Assembly (NCBI RefSeq): GCF_014076845.1
Contig: NZ_JACGUT010000081.1
Coordinates: 1-64,000 of the forward strand
Direction: 5' to 3'
DNA: 64,000 bases
Source: Colwellia sp. MB3u-41
GTDB lineage: Bacteria > Pseudomonadota > Gammaproteobacteria > Enterobacterales > Alteromonadaceae
The translations under genes were made by a program, and so were the position numbers. The notes under the pieces were generated by a model. It was not told where the DNA came from, did no database searches, and worked only from the letters and a program-made list of their open reading frames with translations. The first letter of the stretch is position 1. Every line of letters starts with the position of its first letter. Shown here piece by piece: positions 1 through 9,412 of the stretch.

Positions 1-200
1 TTGCTGTCTGGCATTTCTGTAAATTTCTTTATTTTAAACTTGTCAGTATTACAGATAAAAAAGGGATAGCTTGCAATATCACATTTATTTTCAATGTAAC
101 GTGTGTATCAATGCGTAACTTGCTATTTTCTACACAATAAAATCATGTCTTTTCTTAGCCTAAAAGTTACAATATCGAAAAGTTTTAACAGGCAACACTG

Positions 201-1316
201 ATGCGTTACTTAATATATATATATTTTCCCATATTACTCTGCTCATTCTCATTAAGTGCATACGAGTTTTTTCTCGAACGATCCCCTTTAATTAATCAGT
301 TAGTTGATTTTAAAGCTAGCGAACTATGCAAAGTTTCTGAAAATACGCAATATTATTTACAAAACTTCACTGATGATAAATTTGCTGTTCACCCTGGCAC
401 GATATTCGTTAATAAAATTAGCATGAAAAATATTAAGAAAACGTTAGCGTTTATCTGTAAAATTTATCGTGAAGATGTTCGGGCAAACCGACAGAGCCGC
501 TTACATGATATAAAGTTTATAAAACAAAACTTTGATTTTTATCGTTGGCTCCCTGATAAAAAAACAGCAGATACTATTGCAGCAAAAAGTACCAATGCGG
601 TTAAAACTAGATTATTAAATGACATTCCCATAGATAAGATTTTTCTTACCAAATATTATACGAAGCTATTAGATGCAAGTCCGATAAAAACCGTAAAATA
701 CGTTCATGCTTTGTATGCTTTACCCTCTGACGAAGAAAGTCTCTCTATAGATCAAGCTGAAAGTATAAAAGATGAACTCATCCGATATAGATATAGTCGT
801 CAAGAAGTTATGGCAGGTGCTTTGCTAGATAATAAATCAGTTAAACCGCTAATTTGGTTAACTGAAGAAGCACTTCATGATGTTTTACTGCAAGGTACGG
901 GTGTCGTAAATGTAGGGGGGACAACTCGCTATTTTAATGTCCACCGTAATAATGGTGTTGACTATGATTATGCACTAGGTAAAAGAGAACAAGCAAGATA
1001 CTGGTACTTTATCGAAGTGCCTAGCATAATGGGCTATGGTCAAAAACAAGAGAATAAAATAGCTATCAAATCTCAAGTAACTTTTGCGGGCAATGTAAAA
1101 CAATTAGGCTTGGGGAAACTCTTTATGGTTAGCTATGAGCGTAATAATGTTAATATCTCACGTATAGGCGTATTAGCTGATCAGGGGGGCGCTTTTGACG
1201 GTAATTTATTTCAATTAGATATGTTGGTTGATAGCTATAAAGGCTGGAATGACTATTACCAAGCCAATAATCAGTTACCCGATTATGCTATGGCTTGGCT
1301 CATACTAGTTAAATAA
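201..1316 (+). CDS. Secreted protein, possibly MltA/3D-fold (remote)
   Basis: This 371-residue protein begins with a probable signal peptide (hydrophobic stretch about residues 4-20, ending near SLSAYE). I do not firmly recognise it. Its C-terminal half has an ordered series of motifs reminiscent of the MltA lytic transglycosylase family: QGTGVVNV followed by a glycine/asparagine-rich strand near residue 235-260, an aromatic stretch YWYFIEVP, and GVLADQGGAFDGN near residue 325. In MltA an Asp-x-Gly-Gly-Ala segment carries the catalytic aspartate. If the resemblance is real, it would act on periplasmic peptidoglycan. The gene converges with the glycan locus, its stop lying only 3 bases from the stop of the dehydratase gene. 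The ATG at 201 is the first start and has only a weak ribosome-binding site. Confidence 0.6.
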   Translation: MRYLIYIYFPILLCSFSLSAYEFFLERSPLINQLVDFKASELCKVSENTQYYLQNFTDDKFAVHPGTIFVNKISMKNIKKTLAFICKIYREDVRANRQSRLHDIKFIKQNFDFYRWLPDKKTADTIAAKSTNAVKTRLLNDIPIDKIFLTKYYTKLLDASPIKTVKYVHALYALPSDEESLSIDQAESIKDELIRYRYSRQEVMAGALLDNKSVKPLIWLTEEALHDVLLQGTGVVNVGGTTRYFNVHRNNGVDYDYALGKREQARYWYFIEVPSIMGYGQKQENKIAIKSQVTFAGNVKQLGLGKLFMVSYERNNVNISRIGVLADQGGAFDGNLFQLDMLVDSYKGWNDYYQANNQLPDYAMAWLILVK

Positions 1317-1319
1317 ATA

Positions 1320-3257
1320 TTATGATTGAACGGCGTTGCAAATTGAAGATTTAAGCTCTTGATCAGTAATTAGATCAGCTTTATTTTTAGATTTCAAAAG
1401 TCTACTTGGGGTAGGTTGATAATCTAAATGTGCTTCAGTCAGTATTTGCTTTATTTTTGGTACATCCTCTTGGCGCATAGCATCGTTGAGGTCAGAAATA
1501 ATCTTCTTTACCTCATTCCATGGCAGAGAACGTTCATTGGCACTAAGGATACGTTTATGTTGGGTCTTTTTAGCATTGTCATCAATCAGTAACTCCTCAT
1601 AGAGCTTTTCACCAGGTCTTAATCCGCTAAATTTTATTTCTATATCACCCTTTGGATTTAATTTATCTTTAATGGTTAACCCCATCAAATGGGTCATCTT
1701 ATAAGCTAAGTCAATTATCTTAACAGGTTTACCCATATCTAAAACAAATACATCTCCACCAGAGCCCATGGCACCTGCTTGCAAAACTAATTGTGCGGCT
1801 TCGGGGATAGTCATAAAATAACGAATGATATCAGGGTGAGTAATAGTAATTGGACCACCTTTCTTTATTTGCTTTTTAAATAAAGGAACAACGGATCCAG
1901 ATGAACCTAATACATTACCAAATCTTACCATTACAAATCGCGTACTGTGATTTTGCTTCGCTAGGGCTTGTAGAACCAATTCAGCTAAACGCTTTGTTGC
2001 CCCCATTACATTGGTTGGGCGTACCGCTTTGTCAGTAGAAATGAGTACAAAGGTCTCAACTTCACAAAAAATAGCCGCCTGCGCTATTTCACTGGTACCC
2101 AATACATTATTAGTGACACCAGCAATAACATTATGTTCAACCATAGGAACATGTTTGTATGCAGCAGCATGATAAATAGTTTGTACTTGGTATTTATGAA
2201 AAATATGTTTCATTAACATACCATTTTGTACATTTCCAATGAGTGGCTCTACTATTAAATCATTTCGAGTTTCTGATAAGAATTCAGTTAACTCTTGGTG
2301 TATTTCGTAAAGAAAAGCTTCTGAAACATCAAGTAAAATAAGTGTTCTGGGTTTATGATGAGCAATTTGTCTACATAACTCTTTGCCTATTGAACCGCCT
2401 GCACCTGAAACCATGACAATTTTATCATTGATATTAGCGAATAATAGTTCTGGTATCGGCTCTACCGCTTTCCTACCCAATAACTCATCAACAGAGACTT
2501 CACGAAGTTCATCAATGGTTCGCTTACCAGAAACAATATCAGACATACTCGGTACAATTAAAAGTTCAAGTGCATGGGGTTCTAAAGAAGATACTATTTG
2601 TTTCAATCTAATAGGATCGACTTGAGGAATAGCAATGAGAACTTTAAATTGTCCATATTTTTTTATCAGTTGATTAACTTTAAAATGAGAATAGATCTTC
2701 AAACCTAATACTGTGCGCCCCTGATAGCGTTTCTTTTCATCAATGAATGCAAGAGGTTGGTATGTGCTCCCTAATGATAAGGCGTTAACTAATTGGCGAC
2801 CTGTATTACTTGCTCCATAAATAACGACTCCTTCACGTTCATCGAACCACTTTTTGTGAACGATAATACCGACCAATGCTCTTGCACCTGCAATCATTAT
2901 ACTGGTCAAAACTAAGAAAACTATGGGAACCGAACGAGGAACAAAAGCACCAAAAACAATCCCAGAAAGATAGAATATTATGGTTGTTACTATTAGTAAA
3001 CTTTGAACTTTTAAAAAGGATTTAGCGTTAAAATACCTAACAATAGAGCTATACATATCAAATGTATAAAATAAAACTAAGGTGCAAAGTGTAACAGTGG
3101 AAAATACAGCCATTTCAGGCCAAGAAATATGAATACCTTCAAAGCCCACACGAATAAAGTAGGAAAGAAAGAATGCCGAGCATATGGCAAATAAATCATA
3201 GGCTAATACGATTATTAACTTAAGGGACCCAGGAATTAAATCAATTCTTCTTACCAT
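1320..3257 (-). CDS. pglF: Membrane UDP-GlcNAc 4,6-dehydratase (PglF/WbpM family)
   Basis: This 645-residue protein has the full-length architecture of the PglF/WbpM/CapD family: four N-terminal membrane helices (about 13-35, 50-67, 85-105, 110-132), a CoA-binding-like Rossmann domain from about 143, then an extended SDR domain with nucleotide motif GAGGSIG at 285-291. The catalytic region STDKAVRPTNVMGATK places Asp409-Lys410 and Met418...Lys422, so the usual SDR tyrosine is replaced by methionine, as is characteristic of the large membrane dehydratases. The expected reaction is UDP-GlcNAc to the UDP-4-keto-6-deoxy sugar, the first bacillosamine step. It is the last gene of the minus-strand pglC-D-E-F run, about 100 bases after the aminotransferase. 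Confidence 0.93.
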   Translation of the reverse strand: MVRRIDLIPGSLKLIIVLAYDLFAICSAFFLSYFIRVGFEGIHISWPEMAVFSTVTLCTLVLFYTFDMYSSIVRYFNAKSFLKVQSLLIVTTIIFYLSGIVFGAFVPRSVPIVFLVLTSIMIAGARALVGIIVHKKWFDEREGVVIYGASNTGRQLVNALSLGSTYQPLAFIDEKKRYQGRTVLGLKIYSHFKVNQLIKKYGQFKVLIAIPQVDPIRLKQIVSSLEPHALELLIVPSMSDIVSGKRTIDELREVSVDELLGRKAVEPIPELLFANINDKIVMVSGAGGSIGKELCRQIAHHKPRTLILLDVSEAFLYEIHQELTEFLSETRNDLIVEPLIGNVQNGMLMKHIFHKYQVQTIYHAAAYKHVPMVEHNVIAGVTNNVLGTSEIAQAAIFCEVETFVLISTDKAVRPTNVMGATKRLAELVLQALAKQNHSTRFVMVRFGNVLGSSGSVVPLFKKQIKKGGPITITHPDIIRYFMTIPEAAQLVLQAGAMGSGGDVFVLDMGKPVKIIDLAYKMTHLMGLTIKDKLNPKGDIEIKFSGLRPGEKLYEELLIDDNAKKTQHKRILSANERSLPWNEVKKIISDLNDAMRQEDVPKIKQILTEAHLDYQPTPSRLLKSKNKADLITDQELKSSICNAVQS

Positions 3258-3353
3258 TACAACAACACCTTAGAATAACACTTTTATTATAACCTCAAGG
3301 ATTAACAAATATTCTACAAGTTTTATTACAATTGTCATTAACTATTAACACAT

Positions 3354-4538
3354 TTATTTGGTCATTTGTTCGATTTTGTCAAATACGGAAGTAAGTGTAT
3401 GGCATGTTTTATCGATTTCTTGGCGTGTTAATGATGGATGAACTAAAAACATAAGGCTGTTTTCTCCAAGTAGCTGAGCATTCTTCAGAGGTTGAAGAGG
3501 CTTAAACTGGGTCTTGTCAAACGCTTTTTCTTTGTAAACCTCTGAACAACTTCCTGAGAAGCAAGGAACACCCTTACTTAAGATTGCATCAATTATTTTA
3601 TCACGGGAATAATGAGATGGGAGCTTATCCATGTCTATCTGTATATAACATTTATAGTAGGCATGTTCTATATACCCAGGAACTTTAGGAACGATCAGCC
3701 AATTATATTTTTGGCATGTAGTACGAATTCTATAAGCATTATCTGTTCGTTTTTTTTGCCATTCTGGCATCCGTGTTAATTGAATTCTGCCAATTGCTGA
3801 TTGCATTTCAGTTAAGCGCCAATTAGTACCAAATGATTCATGTAACCAACGAAATCCTGCTGGGTGTTCAGTTTCATATACTGCAGCATAAGATTTCCCA
3901 TGATCTTTATAGGCCCAAGCTTTTCGCCAAAGTTGCTCATTGTTAGTAGTAAGCATGCCACCTTCGCCGCCAGTGGTCATTATCTTGTCTTGGCAAAAAG
4001 ACCACGCCCCTATATGACCAATACTCCCTACAGGCTTACCTTTGTAGGTGGTTCCGTGAGCTTGTGCACAGTCTTCAATAACAGATAAATTATATTGCCC
4101 TGCTAAATGCATTATTTCATCCATTTCGCATGGCCAGCCAGCTAAATGAACACATATAATTGCTTTGGTTTTATTGCTGATTACTTCGGCAATAGTCCGG
4201 GCACTTATATTTTGGCTATTGAGCTCTACGTCAGCGAAAATCGGGGTAGCACCTGCATTTATTATGCTACTTATTGAAGCTATAAATGTACGGGAGGTTA
4301 CAATGACTTCGTCACCTGCTTTAATATCCAATACTTTAAGAGCTAAATCTAGAGCAAGGGTACCATTGGCAACGGCTACTGCATATTTACTGTCACAGAA
4401 CTGAGCAAACTCTTTCTCGAAAGCTTTACCTTCTTGCCCTGTCCAGTAATTTACCTTGTTAGAACGAAGAACAGCACTGACTGCATCAATTTCTTGTTCA
4501 GTAAAACTTGGCCACGGAGAAAAGGGTGTATTAAGCAC
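3354..4538 (-). CDS. pglE: DegT/DnrJ-type sugar aminotransferase (PglE-like)
   Basis: This 394-residue PLP-dependent aminotransferase belongs to the DegT/DnrJ/EryC1/StrS family. It shows the N-terminal substrate/PLP region VANGTLALDLAL (about 57-69), Asp156 in EDCAQAHG for the pyridine nitrogen, and the PLP lysine Lys185 in FCQDKIMTTGGEGG. Next to a PglF-type dehydratase and a PglD-type acetyltransferase, the likely reaction is transfer of an amino group from glutamate to C4 of the 4-keto sugar nucleotide. The start is GTG at 4538, with AGGA about 6 bases upstream; it lies 11 bases after pglD, consistent with one operon. The specificity is inferred from context, since the family also makes other amino sugars. 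Confidence 0.9.
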   Translation of the reverse strand: MLNTPFSPWPSFTEQEIDAVSAVLRSNKVNYWTGQEGKAFEKEFAQFCDSKYAVAVANGTLALDLALKVLDIKAGDEVIVTSRTFIASISSIINAGATPIFADVELNSQNISARTIAEVISNKTKAIICVHLAGWPCEMDEIMHLAGQYNLSVIEDCAQAHGTTYKGKPVGSIGHIGAWSFCQDKIMTTGGEGGMLTTNNEQLWRKAWAYKDHGKSYAAVYETEHPAGFRWLHESFGTNWRLTEMQSAIGRIQLTRMPEWQKKRTDNAYRIRTTCQKYNWLIVPKVPGYIEHAYYKCYIQIDMDKLPSHYSRDKIIDAILSKGVPCFSGSCSEVYKEKAFDKTQFKPLQPLKNAQLLGENSLMFLVHPSLTRQEIDKTCHTLTSVFDKIEQMTK

Positions 4539-4549
4539 GGAATATCCTA

Positions 4550-5185
4550 TTAAATTTTGGTTAAAGAACGTACACGTTTTGCCGGTACACCTAAATAGAG
4601 TGAGTTGGCTTGTGTTGATTGGGTAACTACAGCGCCAGCACCAACTTGTGTATTATCTGCAAGGGTTATGCATTCAACGATAGTACTACCAATGCCAATC
4701 CAAGAAAGTTGCGCTATATGAACGCCTCCTGCGATATTGACGCCCGGTGACACATGTACGCATTGATGAAGTTCACAATCATGATCAACGGTAGCACCAG
4801 TATTAATAATACAGCCGTCAGCAATACTTGCACCTATGTTTATCACTGCGTTAGCAAATACTACAACGCCTTTACCAATGAAGGTATGTGGACTTACTGC
4901 TGCTGTTGGATGAATAAGAGAAACAATATTAGCTTTTGCTTGTTTTAGCTGTGTAAGGATCTTTTTACGTAAACGGTTATCACCAATTGCAACAACAAAA
5001 TCGGCTTCATCAATATATTGTGGAAAGTCTTTCGCTGAACCAATGACTTGCCACTCGCTGTTTTCTTTACGCTCATAAAAGCAGTCATCTAAAAAAACAA
5101 TTTGGCTATATTTACCTTGTTGCTGTGCACAATCAGCAACTACTCTGCCATGTCCGCCAGCACCAATAATGATCAATTTTTTCAT
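4550..5185 (-). CDS. pglD: UDP-4-amino-sugar N-acetyltransferase (PglD-like)
   Basis: This 211-residue protein has the two-part PglD/NeuD layout: an N-terminal Rossmann-like nucleotide-sugar domain opening with IIGAGGHGRVV (6-16), then a left-handed beta-helix of hexapeptide repeats from about residue 95. His135 in TVDHDCEL corresponds to the catalytic base of PglD-type enzymes. The predicted reaction is acetyl-CoA-dependent acetylation of the C4 amine to give UDP-N,N'-diacetylbacillosamine. Its start codon overlaps the pglC stop by 4 bases (ATGA), so the two are likely translationally coupled. Confidence 0.92.
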   Translation of the reverse strand: MKKLIIIGAGGHGRVVADCAQQQGKYSQIVFLDDCFYERKENSEWQVIGSAKDFPQYIDEADFVVAIGDNRLRKKILTQLKQAKANIVSLIHPTAAVSPHTFIGKGVVVFANAVINIGASIADGCIINTGATVDHDCELHQCVHVSPGVNIAGGVHIAQLSWIGIGSTIVECITLADNTQVGAGAVVTQSTQANSLYLGVPAKRVRSLTKI

Positions 5186-5787
5186 GATTTATTCCCTGTG
5201 AATTTTTTCATGGTAGCCTCACCCGCAGCATTAATATCGCTACGTGCAAAAACTTTTTTCACCGTTAAATAAAGGATTTTTATATCTAACCAAAAAGACT
5301 GATTATCGACATACCAGACATCGAGCTCAAACTTTTTTTCCCAGCTAATAGCGTTACGACCATTAACTTGTGCCCAACCAGTGATACCTGGTTTTACATC
5401 ATGTCGACGGGATTGTACTTTGGAATATAAGGGTAAGTATTCTACAAGTAGTGGTCTTGGGCCAACTAAACTCATATTACCTATCAATACATTCCACAGA
5501 CCAGGAAGTTCGTCAAGACTCGTATTACGTAGCTTTTCACCAAAGGGTGCAAGGCGCTCGCTATCAGGTAAAGACTGGCCATGTTGATCAATTGCATCTC
5601 GCATAGAACGAAATTTAATTATTTCAAATATCTTGCCATGTAAACCAGGACGTTTTTGTTTGAATAGTACCGGTCTGCCAAGTTTTATTGCAACAATAAC
5701 GCTCAAAACAATGATTACTGGAGCAAATATCAGTAATGCATTAGCAGAACAAATTCTATCAATTAGTGATTTTATCATTTTATTCAT
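5182..5787 (-). CDS. pglC: Phosphoglycosyl transferase, monotopic (PglC-like)
   Basis: This 201-residue protein is the short monotopic form of the bacterial sugar transferase family. It has a single hydrophobic N-terminal segment (about 15-35), the KQKRPGLHGKIFEIIKFRSM block, and SLDELPGLWNVL with the Asp-Glu catalytic pair, followed by NMSLVGPRPLL. It lacks the multi-helix N-terminus of WcaJ/WbaP, matching PglC, which moves the phospho-sugar from UDP-diacetylbacillosamine to undecaprenyl phosphate at the inner membrane. It is the first gene of the minus-strand pgl run and lies divergent to the flippase gene. Confidence 0.92.
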   Translation of the reverse strand: MNKMIKSLIDRICSANALLIFAPVIIVLSVIVAIKLGRPVLFKQKRPGLHGKIFEIIKFRSMRDAIDQHGQSLPDSERLAPFGEKLRNTSLDELPGLWNVLIGNMSLVGPRPLLVEYLPLYSKVQSRRHDVKPGITGWAQVNGRNAISWEKKFELDVWYVDNQSFWLDIKILYLTVKKVFARSDINAAGEATMKKFTGNKS

Positions 5788-5935
5788 GTAGGGTATTGAG
5801 TAATAGCAAGTTTCAATTAATTTATCATAGCTATTGTATATCTGCAGGACAATCTTTATCTTTTTTTAAGCAAGCTAAGTCTACTTTCCTAAAATTGAAA
5901 AAAAGGTATGATTAAAACGAAAGTAGGGTTGATTT
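5788..5935. promoter_or_regulatory. Divergent promoter region of the glycan locus
   Basis: These 148 bases separate pglC (leftward) from the flippase gene (rightward), so both half-operons must be initiated here or nearby. It is AT-rich and I saw no ops/JUMPstart-type anti-termination element. No individual promoter could be assigned with confidence. Confidence 0.4.
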
Positions 5936-7168
5936 GTGAGTTTTGAGAAAAAAAATATAATTAAAAATTTCACCTATTTAGTTATAACTAAAGGGGGGGA
6001 CTTTATCGTTCCAATTGTGCTTTTACCCTATTTGGTTAATGTTTTGGGACTGACACAGTTTGGTTTATTATCCTTTGCTCTAGCAATCGGTGTTTATTTT
6101 AGCTCAATGATGCAGTATGGCTATAATATAAGTGCTGTACGCACTATTGCACGCGTTCGTGATGACCCTTCACAATTAACTATATCATTTAGTGAACTAC
6201 TCATATCATCAATTTTAATTTGCGTACTCTTTTCAGTTTGCTACCTATTTATGTTTTTCATTGATGCTATATACAATGAATATTTATTGTATCTAAGTGT
6301 ACTTTTTTTTGTTTTGATGCAATCACTTTTCCCTGCTTGGTTGTTTCAAGGGCTTGAAAAAATGCATTTTATTGCGGTTAGCAATAGTTTGTGTAAATTT
6401 TTATATTTATGTAGTGTTCTTTATTGGGTTAATAATCCGGATGACACTTATTTAGTACCTTTTTTACAAGGACTTAGCTGGCTTATTGCTTTAGTTATTT
6501 CAGTAGTGATAATTTATAAGAATAAGTTGGTCAGGGTTGTAATGCCTTCTTTTAAAGGTGTTATAGAAACGTACAAACAAGGCTGGCCTGCATTTGTAAC
6601 GCAATTTTCTCCAACACTCTACTCGAATAGTATGACGTTTATTTTAGGCGTTTTCCATGGCAATACAGTCGTTGGTTTATATAGTGCAGCGGTAAGAGTG
6701 ATTGAAATAATTAATGCCATTGCTTTTTTATTGGTAAATGCCGCTTTACCACTTTTATCGAGAAATATTGAATTACACAAGTGGTTAAAAAACATGATGG
6801 TAATTACAGGCATAATACTTTGCTTTTTTGTCATGTTTGGTTCCGCATGGTTTGTGCCAGTGCTTTTTCCTGACGAAAGAGGCAAAGTACTAGAATTAGT
6901 CCAATTAGCTTCTCTAATGATCCCTTTTGTTTTTATTAGGTTAGCATGTGGCCCTGCATATTTAATGTTGGTAGGGGCGGAAAAAATCTATCAACGCATT
7001 GTTTTGTTTACATCCTTAAGTGGCTTTATTGCAGCATGGCTAGTTATTCCACAATGGCAAATAAAAGGTGCTATTTACGTTATGTTAGCTACAACGGTAA
7101 TTATGATGCTGATGACTTATTTGGCATTTAAAAATTTTGAGAACCGTAAAAAGGTAGAAAAAACATGA
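5936..7168 (+). CDS. Wzx-type polysaccharide flippase
   Basis: This 410-residue integral membrane protein has about 12 hydrophobic segments and the opening typical of the PST/MOP flippases, KNFTYLVITKGGDFIVPIVLLP. It is expected to move an undecaprenyl-pyrophosphate-linked glycan across the inner membrane. The start is GTG at 5936, preceded by an AGGGTT stretch. It is the first gene of a tight five-gene operon in which each following gene overlaps its predecessor by 4-11 bases. The linked pgl genes suggest its substrate begins with diacetylbacillosamine. It is a polytopic flippase, unlike the ABC transporter PglK of Campylobacter. Confidence 0.88.
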   Translation: MSFEKKNIIKNFTYLVITKGGDFIVPIVLLPYLVNVLGLTQFGLLSFALAIGVYFSSMMQYGYNISAVRTIARVRDDPSQLTISFSELLISSILICVLFSVCYLFMFFIDAIYNEYLLYLSVLFFVLMQSLFPAWLFQGLEKMHFIAVSNSLCKFLYLCSVLYWVNNPDDTYLVPFLQGLSWLIALVISVVIIYKNKLVRVVMPSFKGVIETYKQGWPAFVTQFSPTLYSNSMTFILGVFHGNTVVGLYSAAVRVIEIINAIAFLLVNAALPLLSRNIELHKWLKNMMVITGIILCFFVMFGSAWFVPVLFPDERGKVLELVQLASLMIPFVFIRLACGPAYLMLVGAEKIYQRIVLFTSLSGFIAAWLVIPQWQIKGAIYVMLATTVIMMLMTYLAFKNFENRKKVEKT

Positions 7169-8244
7169 AAGTAGCTTTACTTGGTGATATTGGTTTATTT
7201 GGTCGCTATGCGCTTGAAAATAATGATTCGATATTTGAGTACTTTAGTAAAGTAGCAAAATATTTAGAACAATTTGATTATGTAGTAGGTAATTTAGAGC
7301 TACCATTTTTAGCCGAAGGTAATGCTATAGGGGCAAAATCGGCGTATTTAAAGTCGTCGCCCAAGAATGTCGAACTGCTGAAATACTTGAATATAAATGT
7401 TGTAACCTTAGCGAATAATCATATTTATGATTATGGTAAAAAAGGACTCGATTCCACTATTTCATTGCTTGATAGTCATGATATTAAATATTTTGGCGTA
7501 AATGATAAGGATTTATTGCTTAGCGATGCTAAAATTGCCTTACATGGTTATTGTTGTTATTCAACTAATCCTTACGGTTTAAATAAAGGCGTTAATAAGC
7601 TTAATGTCGCAGCAGTAGACGAAAAATTAGCCCTGTATTCTCAACAAGGTTATCTTAATATCATTAGTGTTCATGCTGGACTTGAACATGTCAATTTCCC
7701 CGCTTATCACGACGTTAAGATGGCCCGCCAACTTAGTAACACCTGCCCTTATATATATTATGGTCACCACCCTCATGTGTTGCAGGGTATAGAAAAGCAT
7801 AACGACTCCTTACTGGCATATAGTTTAGGAAATTTTTGTTTTGATGATGTGTATACGGATAAATCTTCTCACCCATTGGTGAAACAAAATGAAAATAATA
7901 AAACATCGAGTATTGTTGTATTAGACATTGTTGATGGAAAGTTGATTTCTCATGATGTAGTGAGTTTGTATATGGCTGAAGATGAAATGAAAGTCGGCTC
8001 TTTAGACATAAAGTCAATATTGAAAAATTATACTGATTTTTTACAAACAGATAGAACTAGTTACGTACAAGAAAGAAATAAATTACTGACAACTTATATC
8101 GATGGTAGAAAGTCGATGCGCGACTTTCAGTGGTATGTAAAACGATTGAATTATCGCAGTGTCATTATTCTCTTACGAGCTAGATATAATGCTTGGTTAC
8201 ATAAACGTAATGTTTTGAATTACTTGCGTTTTAATGATGACTGA
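7165..8244 (+). CDS. CapA-family metallophosphatase-like protein
   Basis: This 359-residue protein matches the CapA/PgsA family. It begins ALLGDIGLFGRY, has the GNLELPF segment near 45, the TLANNHIYDYGKKGL block near 95-107, SVHAGLEH near 170 and YGHHPHVLQGIE near 195; these Asp/Asn/His motifs are the metal-binding set of calcineurin-like phosphoesterases. Family members act in poly-gamma-glutamate and capsule synthesis, but the reaction is poorly defined. No signal peptide is apparent. It overlaps the flippase by 4 bases and the next gene by 11, indicating translational coupling. Its presence suggests a non-sugar substituent or a ligation step in the glycan, which is inference. Confidence 0.85.
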   Translation: MKVALLGDIGLFGRYALENNDSIFEYFSKVAKYLEQFDYVVGNLELPFLAEGNAIGAKSAYLKSSPKNVELLKYLNINVVTLANNHIYDYGKKGLDSTISLLDSHDIKYFGVNDKDLLLSDAKIALHGYCCYSTNPYGLNKGVNKLNVAAVDEKLALYSQQGYLNIISVHAGLEHVNFPAYHDVKMARQLSNTCPYIYYGHHPHVLQGIEKHNDSLLAYSLGNFCFDDVYTDKSSHPLVKQNENNKTSSIVVLDIVDGKLISHDVVSLYMAEDEMKVGSLDIKSILKNYTDFLQTDRTSYVQERNKLLTTYIDGRKSMRDFQWYVKRLNYRSVIILLRARYNAWLHKRNVLNYLRFNDD

Positions 8245-9412
8245 TAATGCAAAGAATATCAGGCGGTTAATTGTCTTTGGTTTAGTTATATCAACCTTTA
8301 CGCAATTACGGTTTTCTTTCCTTGGCGTCGGCGAACTTATTTTTTTAATGTTAGGCGGTATCGCATTAATTCAATTATGGGATATGCCGGGATATAAGCA
8401 TTACTTATTTTCAAAATTTTGGTTTTTTTACCTAATTTTATCCGTAATTGGCGGACTTTATAATCGTGCCGTTTATCTTAATACCGGCACTTTGGTTGGC
8501 ACAATATTCGACTTCGCGGCCTACTTCATGCTATTGATTAGTTGCTTAAGTATAGAAAAGCGTTTTTTGATGTATCAAGATAATGCTTATTTGTATATCA
8601 AAGCGATATTTTATTTTTTCATTTGTTTTCTCAGTTTTTTTTATTTTTTAAGTTTTTTTACCAGTTCAATCGCTGGATTACAAATTAAGTATTATCAGTA
8701 TTTTGCACCGCTGGTAAAAAACTTACACCAAGTGGCAATGGTGTTAACTCCCATGCCATTTATTGGTCTGTTGCTCTTGAAACGCGAAAAGAAACTCATG
8801 ATGAAGGCAATAGTAATTGTACTCATTGCTTTGTCGGTTTTAATGATTTTTGAAACGGGTGCAAGTAAAGCCATATTGGGGGTAATATTAGGTCTTTTAG
8901 GCTACAGCATTGCTCAAGTATATCGTTACAGTGTTGTGTATTCGGTTATTTTAACGATCATTGTCTTTAGTATTTTAGCTGTGTTTTTTACCTTTTTTGT
9001 CGATATTTCTACTTTTTTCACAGAGCTGTTTAACCAGCATGACGGCAAGGGAGGACGTGCAGATCTTTATGGAGCGGCAATTGAGCTAATTAAAGAATCC
9101 TGGTTGCTTGGTCGAGGCACAGGGCCTCATATTTTTTACCTAGGCGAATATAACGATAGTCATCAAACTTTGTTGACGGTTTTACTACAAGTGGGCATTG
9201 TCGGGTTTTTTTTATTAATACATTTGTTATTTAAAATTTTCCATAAAGCGTTTTATTATGAGCCAGCAGTGTTTGCGGCCATTTTATCTATTATGTCTTA
9301 TGCTGCCGGAGGAGATATTTTAAGGCGTTTGCCGATTTGGGGACTATTAATTATTTTATTTTATATTGCATTACAGAGCCAAGAAAACCTGCTGAAGAGA
9401 AAAAAACCATGA
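8234..9412 (+). CDS. O-antigen polymerase/ligase-like membrane protein (Wzy-like)
   Basis: This 392-residue polytopic protein has about 10 hydrophobic helices. The C-terminal region LLGRGTGPHIFYLGEYNDSH, followed by TLLTVLLQVGIVGFF, is the loop-plus-helix signature of the Wzy_C/O-antigen ligase family, where glycine-rich and histidine residues of the periplasmic loop sit near the undecaprenyl-linked substrate. It could polymerise the repeat unit, ligate it to lipid A-core, or transfer it to protein; sequence alone does not decide. The ATG at 8234 lies inside the end of the CapA-like gene. Confidence 0.8.
   Translation: MMTDNAKNIRRLIVFGLVISTFTQLRFSFLGVGELIFLMLGGIALIQLWDMPGYKHYLFSKFWFFYLILSVIGGLYNRAVYLNTGTLVGTIFDFAAYFMLLISCLSIEKRFLMYQDNAYLYIKAIFYFFICFLSFFYFLSFFTSSIAGLQIKYYQYFAPLVKNLHQVAMVLTPMPFIGLLLLKREKKLMMKAIVIVLIALSVLMIFETGASKAILGVILGLLGYSIAQVYRYSVVYSVILTIIVFSILAVFFTFFVDISTFFTELFNQHDGKGGRADLYGAAIELIKESWLLGRGTGPHIFYLGEYNDSHQTLLTVLLQVGIVGFFLLIHLLFKIFHKAFYYEPAVFAAILSIMSYAAGGDILRRLPIWGLLIILFYIALQSQENLLKRKKP

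Noticed and set aside
5788-5935. ops/JUMPstart element in the glycan promoter
   Set aside because: I looked for the GGCGGTAG-type core and did not find it on either strand.
9337-9408. Upstream ATG for the CapK-like gene
   Set aside because: The 24 extra residues overlap the preceding gene in another frame and lack a ribosome-binding site; ATGA at 9409 fits the coupled operon.
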